DNA from: G963665405 sp963665405
Lineage (GTDB): Bacteria; Chloroflexota; Dehalococcoidia; Lucifugimonadales; G963665405
Direction: 5' to 3'
NCBI GenBank assembly: GCA_963665405.2
Contig: OY762261.2
Span: forward strand, 1,322,892 to 1,386,891
Length of the DNA: 64,000 nt
In this document: positions 1-8,513 of the stretch, one piece after another
How the letters are laid out: each line of letters opens with the position of its first letter
How positions within the stretch are numbered: the stretch's first letter is position 1
The notes under the pieces: generated by a model
Told to the model about the DNA's origin: nothing
The model's database searches: none
Seen by the model: the letters and a program-made list of their open reading frames with translations, nothing else
Translations under genes and position numbers: made by a program

Positions 1-168
1 TTCACCGGCATCGACGATCCCTACGAGCCTCCGGAGAACCCCGAGATCAGCCTCGACACCGTTTCCGTATCTGCCGAGGCCAACGCACGCCGTATCCTCG
101 ACTACCTGTCGGACCGGGGATTCGTCCGCAGGCAGGCGGTCTCGGAGGCACCGGCAAGCCGGAGCTAG
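1..168 (+). CDS. cysC: Adenylylsulfate (APS) kinase, C-terminal end only
   Basis: The open frame runs in from the left edge and ends at TAG 166-168, leaving 55 residues. The string FTGIDDPYEPPENPEISLDT is the characteristic C-terminal segment of APS kinases (GI.DPYE.P..PE..LDT), which phosphorylate adenylylsulfate to PAPS in sulfate assimilation. The P-loop and start lie outside the window, so a stand-alone CysC cannot be told from the C-terminal domain of a sulfurylase-kinase fusion. The last residues are an ordinary helical tail. The gene converges on the kinase-regulator fusion that follows on the other strand. Confidence 0.8.
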   Translation, partial: FTGIDDPYEPPENPEISLDTVSVSAEANARRILDYLSDRGFVRRQAVSEAPASRS

Positions 169-216
169 AGTTCGCGCCGAGTCCGGGCCGGCCCGGCGCC
201 TCTCGGCCCTACCTTC

Positions 217-3200
217 CTAGTCCAGGACCCCAGTTTCTCTGGCGAAGCGCGCCGCCTCCGTGCGGGTCTGGACGCCGAGCTTTCGGTAGATATTCTCCAG
301 GTGATACTTGGTCGTGTTCACGCTTATGGTCAGGCGCTGGGCTATCTCCTGATTGCGAGCGCCCGCGGAGAGCAACCGGAGCACGTCGATCTCCCGATGT
401 GTGAGCTGGGGCCCCGGCTCACTGCTCAGCCGCTCGATAAGCCGCCTCGCGGTCACCGGGGGGAGCAGTGAGCCACCCTCGTGCACCGTTCGGATCGCCT
501 TCATCAGGTCGTCCCGCCCGACGTCCTTGAGCAGGTATCCCCGTGCCCCGGCCCTCAGGCCTTCGACGATGTAGTCATCCTTGGCGTACACCGATAGGAG
601 CAGGACCCGAGTCTTCAGACCGAGCTCTTGAAGCCTGCGGACAGCTTGCACACCGTCAAGGACGGGCATCTGGATGTCCATCAGCACGACCTCCGGCTTC
701 AGGGTCTCGATGAGCCCGATCGCCTGCTCACCGTCTTCCGCCTCGCCGGCAACAGCGAAGTCGTCGCTCCCGTCGAGCATGCTGCGGATACCCTGCCGCA
801 CTAGAGGGTGGTCATCCACGATGAGAACACCGATCTTTTTCGAGGTCGGTTGCTGCCGCGGCGTGGAGTCCGAAGGACTAGTCTGGACCTGAGAGTCTTC
901 CTCGTCGGTGACATATGGAATCCGCGCCTCGACGCGAGTTCCGACGTCTGGCCCGCTATGGACCTCGAGTGAGCCGTCCGCCATACGAGCTCGCTCCTGC
1001 ATGCTCGTGAGGCCGAAGCCTCCGCCGCTCGATGACAGCGTCCCGAGGGGCGCGGTTGGATCGAATCCTACGCCCTCATCCGATATCTGGAGCAAGACAT
1101 CGGTGGCCCCGAACGAGATCCGAACCGCCGCCGTGGAGGTACCGGCGTGACGACGGACGTTGCTGAGCGCCTCCTGGACTATGCGGAAGGCGGCCAGCTC
1201 GTTGCTACGTTCAATCGACTCGGGCGGCTCCCCTATCACCTCCAGTGAGATGTGAAAGCCTTCCTGCTCGGCTCTGGCGATCTCCTGGCGGATCGCCTCC
1301 GATAGGCTGGCGGCCTCGAGCGATCGGGGCCGCAGGTTCCACACGGAGCGGCGCGCATCGTCCAGCGTCTCTTTGGCGAGTGCCTGCGCGGATCTGATCT
1401 GGGGATAGCCGGCCTGCCGGTCACCATTGTCCCAGGACATGGCGAGCCCTAGCTGGACCACTATGCCGGTGAGCGACTGGGCGAGGGTGTCGTGGATCTC
1501 CCTGGCGAACCGGTTTCGCTCTTCGACCACCGCCAGCTCGCGCATCGCCTGCTGCGCCCGCTTGCGCTCGGTAATGTCGGTCACTACGGCCACCAGGCCC
1601 ATCGGCTCGCCCGCGGCATCTCGTTCGACGGTCCCCCGAATCTCGACACTGACCCTCTCCCCATCCTTCCGGACGTACTCCTTCTCAAGTGGCGGACCCG
1701 ATTCGCCCATCACCGCGCTGCGTATGCGCCTCCGCTCCTCGTCGTGGTAAGCGGGAACCGTTATGTCCTCGATCGTCTTGCCCCTTAGCTCCTCCAGGTC
1801 GTATCCGAGCATGCGTGCGAACGCGGGATTTGCGTCGGTAATCGTCCCGCCCAGCTCCGTTCTGGCCACTCCATCGCTGAGGCTATCGTAGATGACCCGA
1901 TACCTCTCTTCGCTCTTCCGCAGAGCCTCCTCCGCCCGCTTCCGGTCGGTGACATCCCTGATGACCGTTTGCACGGCCGACTTTCCCTGCAATTCGAAGG
2001 GGATGATAGTGACCTCGACGTTCTTGCGTTCTCCGTTATACACCATCGACTCTGCCAAGGGAGCGGTCATCACGCGACCCTGGTCTTTGAGTTCCCGGAA
2101 CCTGGCTGCGACCGCTTCTCGATATTCGGGGGCGACCAGATCGGCCGATGCACGGCCAATGAGATTGCCTGGATCCGCCACACCGAGTAGCCGTGCGGCA
2201 GCCGGATTCGCAAAGGCGACTTTTCCATCGATATGGACGAATAGAGGGTCGGGGAGACGGTCTACGAGGTGGTGGTACCTTTCTTCGCTCTTCCTCAGAG
2301 CCTCCTCTGCCCGCTTCCGGTCGGTGATATCAATAACGAACGCCAGCGCTTTTGTGGCCTTGCCGTGCTCGTTCCGCTGGGCGACGGCGGACATTAGCAC
2401 GTCTATCAGATCGCCGTTCTTCTTGACCATCTGGTATCCGACTTCCCTGGCGAGCCCGGTCCGCGCGAATTCGGCTGCCCTCACCTCCAACCCATAGCGT
2501 CGTGATTCTTCGGTCAGGAAGTCTGTGGAGAGCCGCCCCAGTACCTCGCTGCGTTCGTAGCCCAGGGCCTTGAGCCAGTGTTTGTTGACGTCAGTTATGG
2601 TGCCCACCCCGTGTTCGTCTTGGTCCACTGCCACCAGCATTACCGGTGTGTTGTCGTAAAGGGAGCGGTACCGCTCCTCGCTCTCCCGAAGTGCCTCTTC
2701 GGCCCGCTTGCGCTCCGTAACGTCCCGGACGAAGCCCTGGAAGCCGGTAACCGTGCCGTCGTCGACAATAAGCGTTACCGTCTGCTCCGCCCACCTCTCC
2801 TCGCCGGCCCTGGTCCGGACCGGGAACTCCAGACGGGGTTCCGCGGCCCGGTTCCTAGACCGTTCCAGATAGAACCGCTGGACCCTGCGCTTCCATCGGG
2901 GAGCGACGAGGAAGGTGAAATGCTTGCCGATCAGCTCGTCCGCCGAGTACCCGGACATCTTCTCGGCGGCGGCGTTGGAATAGGTGAAGAAGCCCCTGGC
3001 ATCGGTGGCATAGACGACGTCGGCGGTCAGCTCGACCAGCGTTCGGTACCGCCGCTCGCTTTCGCGTAGTGCCGCCTCCAGCCTCTTGCGCTCGGTCAGG
3101 TCGGCGACGACGGCGATCGTGCCCTCAACGGCTCCGTTTGCGTCGCGCACGGGCGCCGACCAGACTCCAAGGTCGACCGGCGATCCGTCACTCCTTTGGC

Positions 3201-4011
3201 GCCTGACCTTCCAACCCTCGAACGATGCCCCTTCCATCGCCTGCGCAAACTCCCTTTTCATCTCCCCGGAGGCGAGCACCGGAGGAGCTTTGCCGACCAC
3301 CTCTTCCTCCGACCAGCCGAAGACCGCCTCGGCAGCGGGGTTCCACGTTCGCACCTTCGCATCTCGATCCAGGGCAATGATCGGCAGAGGGGAGGCTTCG
3401 ATAAGCGCATCCATCGCTTGCCGGGCCCCTCGGTCGGCCTCGGCCAGACGCTGCATCTCCCGATATTGCCGGATGACCAGGACGGCGACGGAGACCTGCT
3501 CGGCGACCTCCTGGGCTAGCGATAGCTCGTCCGGCCCGTATGCGCCGGCCTGGAAGCTGCCGAAGTTGAGGGTGCCGAAGCACTCATCTCCATCCCGGAG
3601 CGGGACGCAGACAATAGATCGGATTCCCTGGTCGAGAAGGGCGGACGCGACGAACTCCGGATCGCCCTCTATGTCTGCCTTGAACAGCCCCTCACCACTG
3701 GTAATTACTCCGCCTATAGTCGAGCCAGCGATGGGAATGACGCTGCCGACACCCCATTTGGACGCATGACCGGCCACGGCGCTGACGGTAAACGTCGGCT
3801 CTCGAGGATTCGTCAGCGCGAGGCTTGTCCGGTCGTGGGGTAAGAGGTGCTCTATCTCGGACGACACCAGCTCGGCGACCTGCTCCAGGTCCAGCCTGGA
3901 GCTGATGCTCCTGATGATCCGGTTGTAGGTCTCCAGCCTGCACAGATGATCGCTCTCGTCGGTGCACCGGCAACGGTGATGCCCCTCGGTTACCGTATCT
4001 ACGGCTGCCAT
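217..4011 (-). CDS. GAF / five-PAS sensor histidine kinase fused to a NarL-type response regulator
   Basis: A single 1264-residue polypeptide carries a complete two-component system. In order: Cys/His-rich N-terminus (HHRCRC), GAF (about 40-180), five PAS domains (about 200-825, each ending in a (D/E)RKR linker), HisKA_3 with the phospho-His in EIHDTLAQ (about His840), a HATPase domain with an N box (NVRRHAG) and glycine-rich boxes (to about 1035), a receiver domain with phospho-Asp in VVLMDIQMP (about Asp1112), and a LuxR/NarL helix-turn-helix (about 1200-1264). The start at 4011 is chosen because GGGAGGTG lies about 8 nt upstream; an in-frame TTG-type start at 4059 would add 16 residues. 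The fusion should let the kinase phosphorylate its own DNA-binding output; the signal is unknown. A shorter homologue lies at 35193-36953. Confidence 0.9.
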   Translation of the reverse strand: MAAVDTVTEGHHRCRCTDESDHLCRLETYNRIIRSISSRLDLEQVAELVSSEIEHLLPHDRTSLALTNPREPTFTVSAVAGHASKWGVGSVIPIAGSTIGGVITSGEGLFKADIEGDPEFVASALLDQGIRSIVCVPLRDGDECFGTLNFGSFQAGAYGPDELSLAQEVAEQVSVAVLVIRQYREMQRLAEADRGARQAMDALIEASPLPIIALDRDAKVRTWNPAAEAVFGWSEEEVVGKAPPVLASGEMKREFAQAMEGASFEGWKVRRQRSDGSPVDLGVWSAPVRDANGAVEGTIAVVADLTERKRLEAALRESERRYRTLVELTADVVYATDARGFFTYSNAAAEKMSGYSADELIGKHFTFLVAPRWKRRVQRFYLERSRNRAAEPRLEFPVRTRAGEERWAEQTVTLIVDDGTVTGFQGFVRDVTERKRAEEALRESEERYRSLYDNTPVMLVAVDQDEHGVGTITDVNKHWLKALGYERSEVLGRLSTDFLTEESRRYGLEVRAAEFARTGLAREVGYQMVKKNGDLIDVLMSAVAQRNEHGKATKALAFVIDITDRKRAEEALRKSEERYHHLVDRLPDPLFVHIDGKVAFANPAAARLLGVADPGNLIGRASADLVAPEYREAVAARFRELKDQGRVMTAPLAESMVYNGERKNVEVTIIPFELQGKSAVQTVIRDVTDRKRAEEALRKSEERYRVIYDSLSDGVARTELGGTITDANPAFARMLGYDLEELRGKTIEDITVPAYHDEERRRIRSAVMGESGPPLEKEYVRKDGERVSVEIRGTVERDAAGEPMGLVAVVTDITERKRAQQAMRELAVVEERNRFAREIHDTLAQSLTGIVVQLGLAMSWDNGDRQAGYPQIRSAQALAKETLDDARRSVWNLRPRSLEAASLSEAIRQEIARAEQEGFHISLEVIGEPPESIERSNELAAFRIVQEALSNVRRHAGTSTAAVRISFGATDVLLQISDEGVGFDPTAPLGTLSSSGGGFGLTSMQERARMADGSLEVHSGPDVGTRVEARIPYVTDEEDSQVQTSPSDSTPRQQPTSKKIGVLIVDDHPLVRQGIRSMLDGSDDFAVAGEAEDGEQAIGLIETLKPEVVLMDIQMPVLDGVQAVRRLQELGLKTRVLLLSVYAKDDYIVEGLRAGARGYLLKDVGRDDLMKAIRTVHEGGSLLPPVTARRLIERLSSEPGPQLTHREIDVLRLLSAGARNQEIAQRLTISVNTTKYHLENIYRKLGVQTRTEAARFARETGVLD

Positions 4012-4117
4012 TTGGTTCACCTCCCTGGGCGGTCCCATCTGAGAGTTAGAGGGCAGCACCGGTCAACCGCATCTGGAGACGGTGGGTATCTGTCCCACCC
4101 GCTTTTCTGAGGCGGAG

Positions 4118-4549
4118 CTAGCCCTTTATCTCGACCAGCTCTATCCAGTTGCCGTCCGGGTCTCGGAGGTAGCATCCCTTCTTGCCAGGCACCAGCTCGA
4201 CGGGAGGGTTCAGCTTCCGAGCCCCCTGGCTGACGATCCGCTCGTAGGTGCTCTCGATGTCGTCCACCTCGAACGCGAGGTGGCTCGCGCCCAGGGTGTT
4301 CCGCTCGCTGGAGCTCCTGTCGGCGCCAGCGGGGTGGACGTACTGGATCAGCTCGAGTTTGTGGCCGTCCCCGGTCCAGACGTCCGCTATCTTCAGATGG
4401 GTGCCTTCGTAGCCGACCACCTGAGATATCGGCCCGCCCTCTCGCTCCCTGGTGTCGGCCACCGTCAGCCCGATGACGTCTCTGTAGAACTCGACGGCCT
4501 TCTCCAGGTCCCGCACGACGAAGCCTGTATGGTGGATCCGTGTGATCAT
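4118..4549 (-). CDS. VOC-superfamily (glyoxalase / epimerase-like) metalloprotein
   Basis: A protein of 143 residues with two beta-alpha-beta-beta-beta half-modules of the vicinal oxygen chelate fold: ITRIHHTGFVVRDLEKAVEF with FYRDVIGLTV in the first, and ASHLAFEVDDIES with CYLRDPDGNWIELVE in the second. The likely metal ligands are His in HHTGF, Glu in KLELIQY, His in SHLAF and Glu in WIELVE. The start at 4549 is supported by GGGAGGAAAGG immediately upstream. Closest in feel to methylmalonyl-CoA epimerase or lactoylglutathione-lyase-like proteins; the substrate cannot be assigned. It is divergent from the acylase gene, with a short shared upstream region. Confidence 0.85.
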   Translation of the reverse strand: MITRIHHTGFVVRDLEKAVEFYRDVIGLTVADTREREGGPISQVVGYEGTHLKIADVWTGDGHKLELIQYVHPAGADRSSSERNTLGASHLAFEVDDIESTYERIVSQGARKLNPPVELVPGKKGCYLRDPDGNWIELVEIKG

Positions 4550-4604
4550 CCTTTCCTCCCTTGCGTGGCCCCTCTTACCGCCGGTGGGCCTTTGAAAGTA
4601 TAGT

Positions 4605-4618
4605 AGGGTCGCGACCCT
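4605..4618. promoter_or_regulatory. 14-bp perfect palindrome between divergent genes
   Basis: AGGGTCGCGACCCT is a perfect inverted repeat in the 122-bp divergent region between the VOC gene and the acylase gene. Its symmetry and position suit a dimeric regulator's operator, but no matching regulator gene is adjacent and no clear promoter hexamers could be assigned. Confidence 0.35.
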
Positions 4619-4671
4619 GGGCAACGGTGGAAGAAGACCGGCGCCGCGAGCCTCTGAAGGAGATATCTGCG

Positions 4672-6996
4672 TTGATTCCGATAACCGGCGCTGACCTGAA
4701 GTCCAGCCTCCCGGACACCTCCGGGACGGTCCGTCTGTCCGGTCTCGACGGGCATGTCGACATATTCAGGGACGGCTTCGGCATCCCCCACGTGCGGGCC
4801 GGCTCCGCCCACGACGCCTTTTTCGGCCAGGGCTTCGCCACGGCGCAGGATCGGCTGTGGCACATGGAGGTCGACCGTCGGAGGGCGTACGGGCGCTGGG
4901 CGGAGTACGCCGGGAAGCAGGGGCTCGAACAAGACATAATCATGCGCCGGTTTCAGATAGGCCGGTCGGTCCGGACCGACTACCAGGTGGTCAACGCTGA
5001 TACACGCTCGATGATAGACGCGTATGCTGCCGGGGTCAACGCCTTCATCGAGACAACCGAGTCCCTCCCAGTCGAGTACGGGATCGTTGGCAGCCGCCCC
5101 GAGCCGTGGACGCCGTGGGACTGTATGGCCGTCTACAAGGTGCGGCACATCCTGATGGGCGGCTTCGAGGGCAAGCTCTGGCGCGCGCGCTTGGTCAACG
5201 CTCTGGGTCCGGAGAGGGCCGCGGAGCTCTGGCAGGACGCCCATGAGGGACAGCTTCTGATCGTGCCTCCAGGTGCGGAGTACGACGGTCCTGTCGCCGA
5301 TGCCCTCGAAGAGTTCGCGGCGGGCCTGACGTCCATATCGGGCCTCTCGAGCGTCGACGCCGGCAGCAATAGCTGGGTGCTGTCGGGCGGCCGGACGGCC
5401 TCTGGGAAACCGCTGATGGCCGGGGACCCCCACCGCGCGTTGGACTCCCCAAACGTCTACTATCAGAACCACGTCTCCTGTCCGGAGTTCGATGTCGTCG
5501 GGCTCTCGTTCCCGGGCCTCCCCGGCTTCCCTCACTTTGGACACAACGCCCACGTCGCCTGGTGCGTCACCCACGCGATGGCCGACTACCAGGACCTCTA
5601 CATAGAGCGCTTCAAGGATGGGAGCCCGGACGAGTATGAGTTCCGGGGCACCTGGAGGCTGGCCGATGTCCGCCACGAGGTGATTCAGGTCAGGGGCGGT
5701 CGTACGGCAGAGATCGAGGTCGCCACCACAGACCACGGGCCCGTGATCGCCGGGAACCCATCCACCGGCCATGCCATCGCCTTCAAGTACACCGCTACCG
5801 CTCAGGCCAACCGTGGGTTCGAGTCGATGCTGCAGATGCTCGGAGCCACCTGCGTCGACGAAACGGAGGAGGCGATGAGGGGTTGGGTGGACCCGTGCAA
5901 CAACTTCCTGATGAGCGACGTTCACGGCCACTTCGGCTATCTGACCCGTGGAAAGGTGCCCATCCGGACCATGGCCAACGCCTGGCTCCCGGTGCCCGGG
6001 TGGACCGGCGACCACGAGTGGCAGGGCTACATCCCTTTCGAGGAGATGCCGCGATCGAGGGAACCCCGGCCGGGCTACGTCGTGACCGCCAACAACCGGA
6101 TCGCCGGGTCTGAGTACCCCCACCATCTGTCTCTGGAGTACGCTCCGGACTATCGCGCCCGCCGCATCACCGAGAGGATCGGCCCTCTAGACAATGCGAC
6201 CGTCGACGACATGGCCGCCGTCCACGCGGAACGCGTGTCGATCCCGGGCACCGTCTACGCGCGGCTGTTGGGGCGGATCGACCCGCTCGAGGGGAATGCC
6301 GAGAGGGCGAGGCAGCTCGTTGCCGCGTGGGACGGGTCGATGGAGCGGGACTCGGCCGCGCCGGCGATATACAGCGCGACCCGCAGGGCGCTTCACGAGA
6401 CCCTGCTCCGGCATCTCCTCGGCCCGCTGGCGGAGGACGCCGTCTCCGCGACCGGACGCGGCGCGCCGTCGCACCTGCGCCGGCTGGAGGCCCGATTCGT
6501 ACGGATGGCACGAGCGGACGACAGGTCGCCGCTACCGGCCGGTGAGGACTGGAGGTCGTCGATGTCTCAGGCCCTGGTGGAGGGCGTCGCTTACCTCACG
6601 AACCTGCTGGGCGACGACGTGGAGTCCTGGACGTGGGGCAAGGTTCACCTCACCAGACCCCGGCACCCTCTGTCGGACTCGTTCCCGGACGCGGCCGAGC
6701 TGCTCGACCCTCCTTCGATCCCGATGGGTGGGGACGGGGACACGCCTCAGGCCGCCTCCTTCTCGCCGGCCGATCCATTCGCGATTACCAGCACGTCAGT
6801 GGCGCGCTACGTCTTCGACACCGGCGACTGGAGCGCAAGCCGGTGGGTGGTCCCGCTGGGAGCGTCCGGGCATCCCGGAAGTCCCCACTACGCCGATCAG
6901 GCCCCCATCTGGTCCGAGGTCGGGCTTGTCCCGATGCTCTACGACTGGGCTCGCATCGCTGACGAGGCAGAGTCCCGCCAGGTCCTCGGCCCCTAA
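4672..6996 (+). CDS. Penicillin acylase family (S45) N-terminal-nucleophile hydrolase
   Basis: A 775-residue protein of the penicillin amidase / acyl-homoserine-lactone acylase family. Seen: the N-terminal chain motif RDGFGIPHVRA with FGQGFATAQDRLW, a spacer segment, then GSNSWVLSG, whose Ser (about residue 232) would become the N-terminal nucleophile of the beta chain after autocleavage. FGHNAHVAW and the later ANNRI segment complete the Ntn-hydrolase core. A TTG start at 4672 is preferred because AAGGAG lies 9 nt upstream; longer in-frame starts (from 4561) would run into the divergent gene's leader. No obvious signal peptide is seen with this start. The family cleaves amide-linked acyl chains (beta-lactams, AHLs, other N-acyl amides); the substrate here is unknown. 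Confidence 0.88.
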   Translation: MIPITGADLKSSLPDTSGTVRLSGLDGHVDIFRDGFGIPHVRAGSAHDAFFGQGFATAQDRLWHMEVDRRRAYGRWAEYAGKQGLEQDIIMRRFQIGRSVRTDYQVVNADTRSMIDAYAAGVNAFIETTESLPVEYGIVGSRPEPWTPWDCMAVYKVRHILMGGFEGKLWRARLVNALGPERAAELWQDAHEGQLLIVPPGAEYDGPVADALEEFAAGLTSISGLSSVDAGSNSWVLSGGRTASGKPLMAGDPHRALDSPNVYYQNHVSCPEFDVVGLSFPGLPGFPHFGHNAHVAWCVTHAMADYQDLYIERFKDGSPDEYEFRGTWRLADVRHEVIQVRGGRTAEIEVATTDHGPVIAGNPSTGHAIAFKYTATAQANRGFESMLQMLGATCVDETEEAMRGWVDPCNNFLMSDVHGHFGYLTRGKVPIRTMANAWLPVPGWTGDHEWQGYIPFEEMPRSREPRPGYVVTANNRIAGSEYPHHLSLEYAPDYRARRITERIGPLDNATVDDMAAVHAERVSIPGTVYARLLGRIDPLEGNAERARQLVAAWDGSMERDSAAPAIYSATRRALHETLLRHLLGPLAEDAVSATGRGAPSHLRRLEARFVRMARADDRSPLPAGEDWRSSMSQALVEGVAYLTNLLGDDVESWTWGKVHLTRPRHPLSDSFPDAAELLDPPSIPMGGDGDTPQAASFSPADPFAITSTSVARYVFDTGDWSASRWVVPLGASGHPGSPHYADQAPIWSEVGLVPMLYDWARIADEAESRQVLGP

Positions 6997-7340
6997 CCCT
7001 GTCATTTTGAGCCGCAGCGAAGAATGTGGTGACGTGCAGGGCCTCCCACCCCCACACCCGATCGCGCTTCGCCCCAAAACAATGATTTCTGAGGGACGCG
7101 CTCAGACTCCCGGCAATCCCGGCTTGTCGGGATCTGCACACGCCATGCCGCTGTCGTTCTGACCATGTTTCGGGGGTTCACCTGGTATGGCCTGGTATAA
7201 TCGAAGATGGAGTGTCGGGCAGTTCACGTGAGTCGCGCCGCTGTGCCAATCGATTCGAGGCGACACCCAGCTCCTAACCCCCGAACCACCGTCCCGTTCT
7301 ACAGGACGTGGAATCCGTGAAAGCCTAGAGGCCGTAAATC
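6997..7340. other. Gene-free stretch with a repeat-like element and a -10-like box
   Basis: 344 bases without a convincing gene. At about 7000-7026 there is a stretch resembling the widespread intergenic motif tgtcattctgag(c)gaagcgaagaat, and a related direct-oriented piece (tgtcgttctga) at about 7152. A small hairpin (ATCCCG-GCTTGT-CGGGAT) sits at 7116-7133. TATAAT at 7196-7201 could be the -10 of the prfB promoter; no good -35 is seen at 17 bp, so the promoter call is weak. Confidence 0.4.
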
Positions 7341-8448
7341 ATGCAGGAAATCAAGAACGCCGTCACCCAACTCTCCGAGCGTCTGGCTGGCCTGCTGGTG
7401 CGTCTTTGACCTCCCGGTGAAGGAGAAGGAAGTAGCCGAGCTGGAACGACAGGCGTCGGACCCCAAGTTCTGGGACAGCCCGCAGCGGGCCCAGCAGGTG
7501 ATGCGTAGAGTCTCGGACCTGAAGGGCGACGTGGAGACGTGGAGAGGACTCGAGGGGCGGACGCGCGAGCTGGACGAGCTGGTGGCGCTGGCGCTGGAAG
7601 AGGACGATGACTCGCTTATCGACTCCTTCGCCACCGAGCTGCAGCGGCTAGGTGAAAAGCTCGACGGCCTCAAGTTCGAGCTGGTCCTTTCGGGACAGAT
7701 GGACAAGAGGAACGCCATCCTGACCGTTCATGCTGGGGCGGGGGGAGTGGAGTCACAAGACTGGGTGAGGATGCTCGTACGTATGTACCTGCGCTGGGCC
7801 GAGAGGCGGGGGTTCCAGAGCGACGTGCTGGACACGTCGCCGGGCGAGGAGGGCGGAATCAAGAGCACCGTCCTGCAGATCTCCGGGCCCTACGCTTACG
7901 GCTACCTGAAGTCTGAAAGGGGGGTCCACCGGTTGGTGCGGCTCTCGCCGTTCGACGCAGACCATGCGAGACACACGTCGTTCGCACTCGCGGAGGTGCT
8001 GCCGGAGGTTGAAGAGGGTACCGACGTCTCGATCGGTCCCGATGACTTGAAGATAGACGTGTTCAGGGCTGGAGGCGCCGGGGGGCAGAGCGTCCAGAAG
8101 AACTCCACGGCGGTCAGGATCACACACCTGCCGACCGGCATCAAAGCGAACTGCCAGAACGAGCGCTCCCAACACCAGAACAAGGCCATCGCGATGCGCA
8201 TTCTGCTCGCTCGTTTGGCCGAGCGAGAGGCTGAGAAAAGGGCGAAGGAGATGGCGAAGCTCAAGGGAGAGCACGTCTCGGCCGAGTGGGGCAACCAGAT
8301 CAGAAGCTACGTGCTGCACCCGTACAAGCTCGTCAAGGACCACCGCACCGGCTTCGAGACGTCCTCTGCCGAAGGGGTGCTGGACGGTGACCTGGACGGC
8401 CTCATCGGGGCCTATCTGACGTCGACGGTCGGCAACGGCCGCTCGTAA
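7341..8448 (+). CDS. prfB: Peptide chain release factor 2, with programmed +1 frameshift
   Basis: RF2 terminates translation at UGA and UAA. The gene starts at ATG 7341; after 22 codons (MQEIKNAVTQ...LLVRL) the frame meets CTT TGA C at 7404-7410, the classical RF2 autoregulatory shift site. Slipping +1 continues as D-L-P-V-K-E-K into the main frame, giving about 368 residues. The main part has the RF2 anticodon-like SPF tripeptide (VRLSPFDADH) and the catalytic GGQ (GGAGGQSVQKNS). The Shine-Dalgarno-like stimulator upstream of the shift is weak (CTGGTG, 3 nt before CTT) compared with Escherichia coli. When RF2 is low, the ribosome pauses at UGA and shifts; when it is high, translation stops. 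Annotators that ignore the shift would start this gene at GTG 7417. Confidence 0.95.
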
Positions 8449-8513
8449 CGGATCGTCTGGATAATCGAGACCACCGAAGGGACCATTCACCAAGGGATGA
8501 GGACAGAACGAAT

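Noticed and set aside
4546..6126. Long minus-strand frame opposite the acylase gene
   Set aside because: Shadow of the penicillin-acylase-like gene, with no family motifs.
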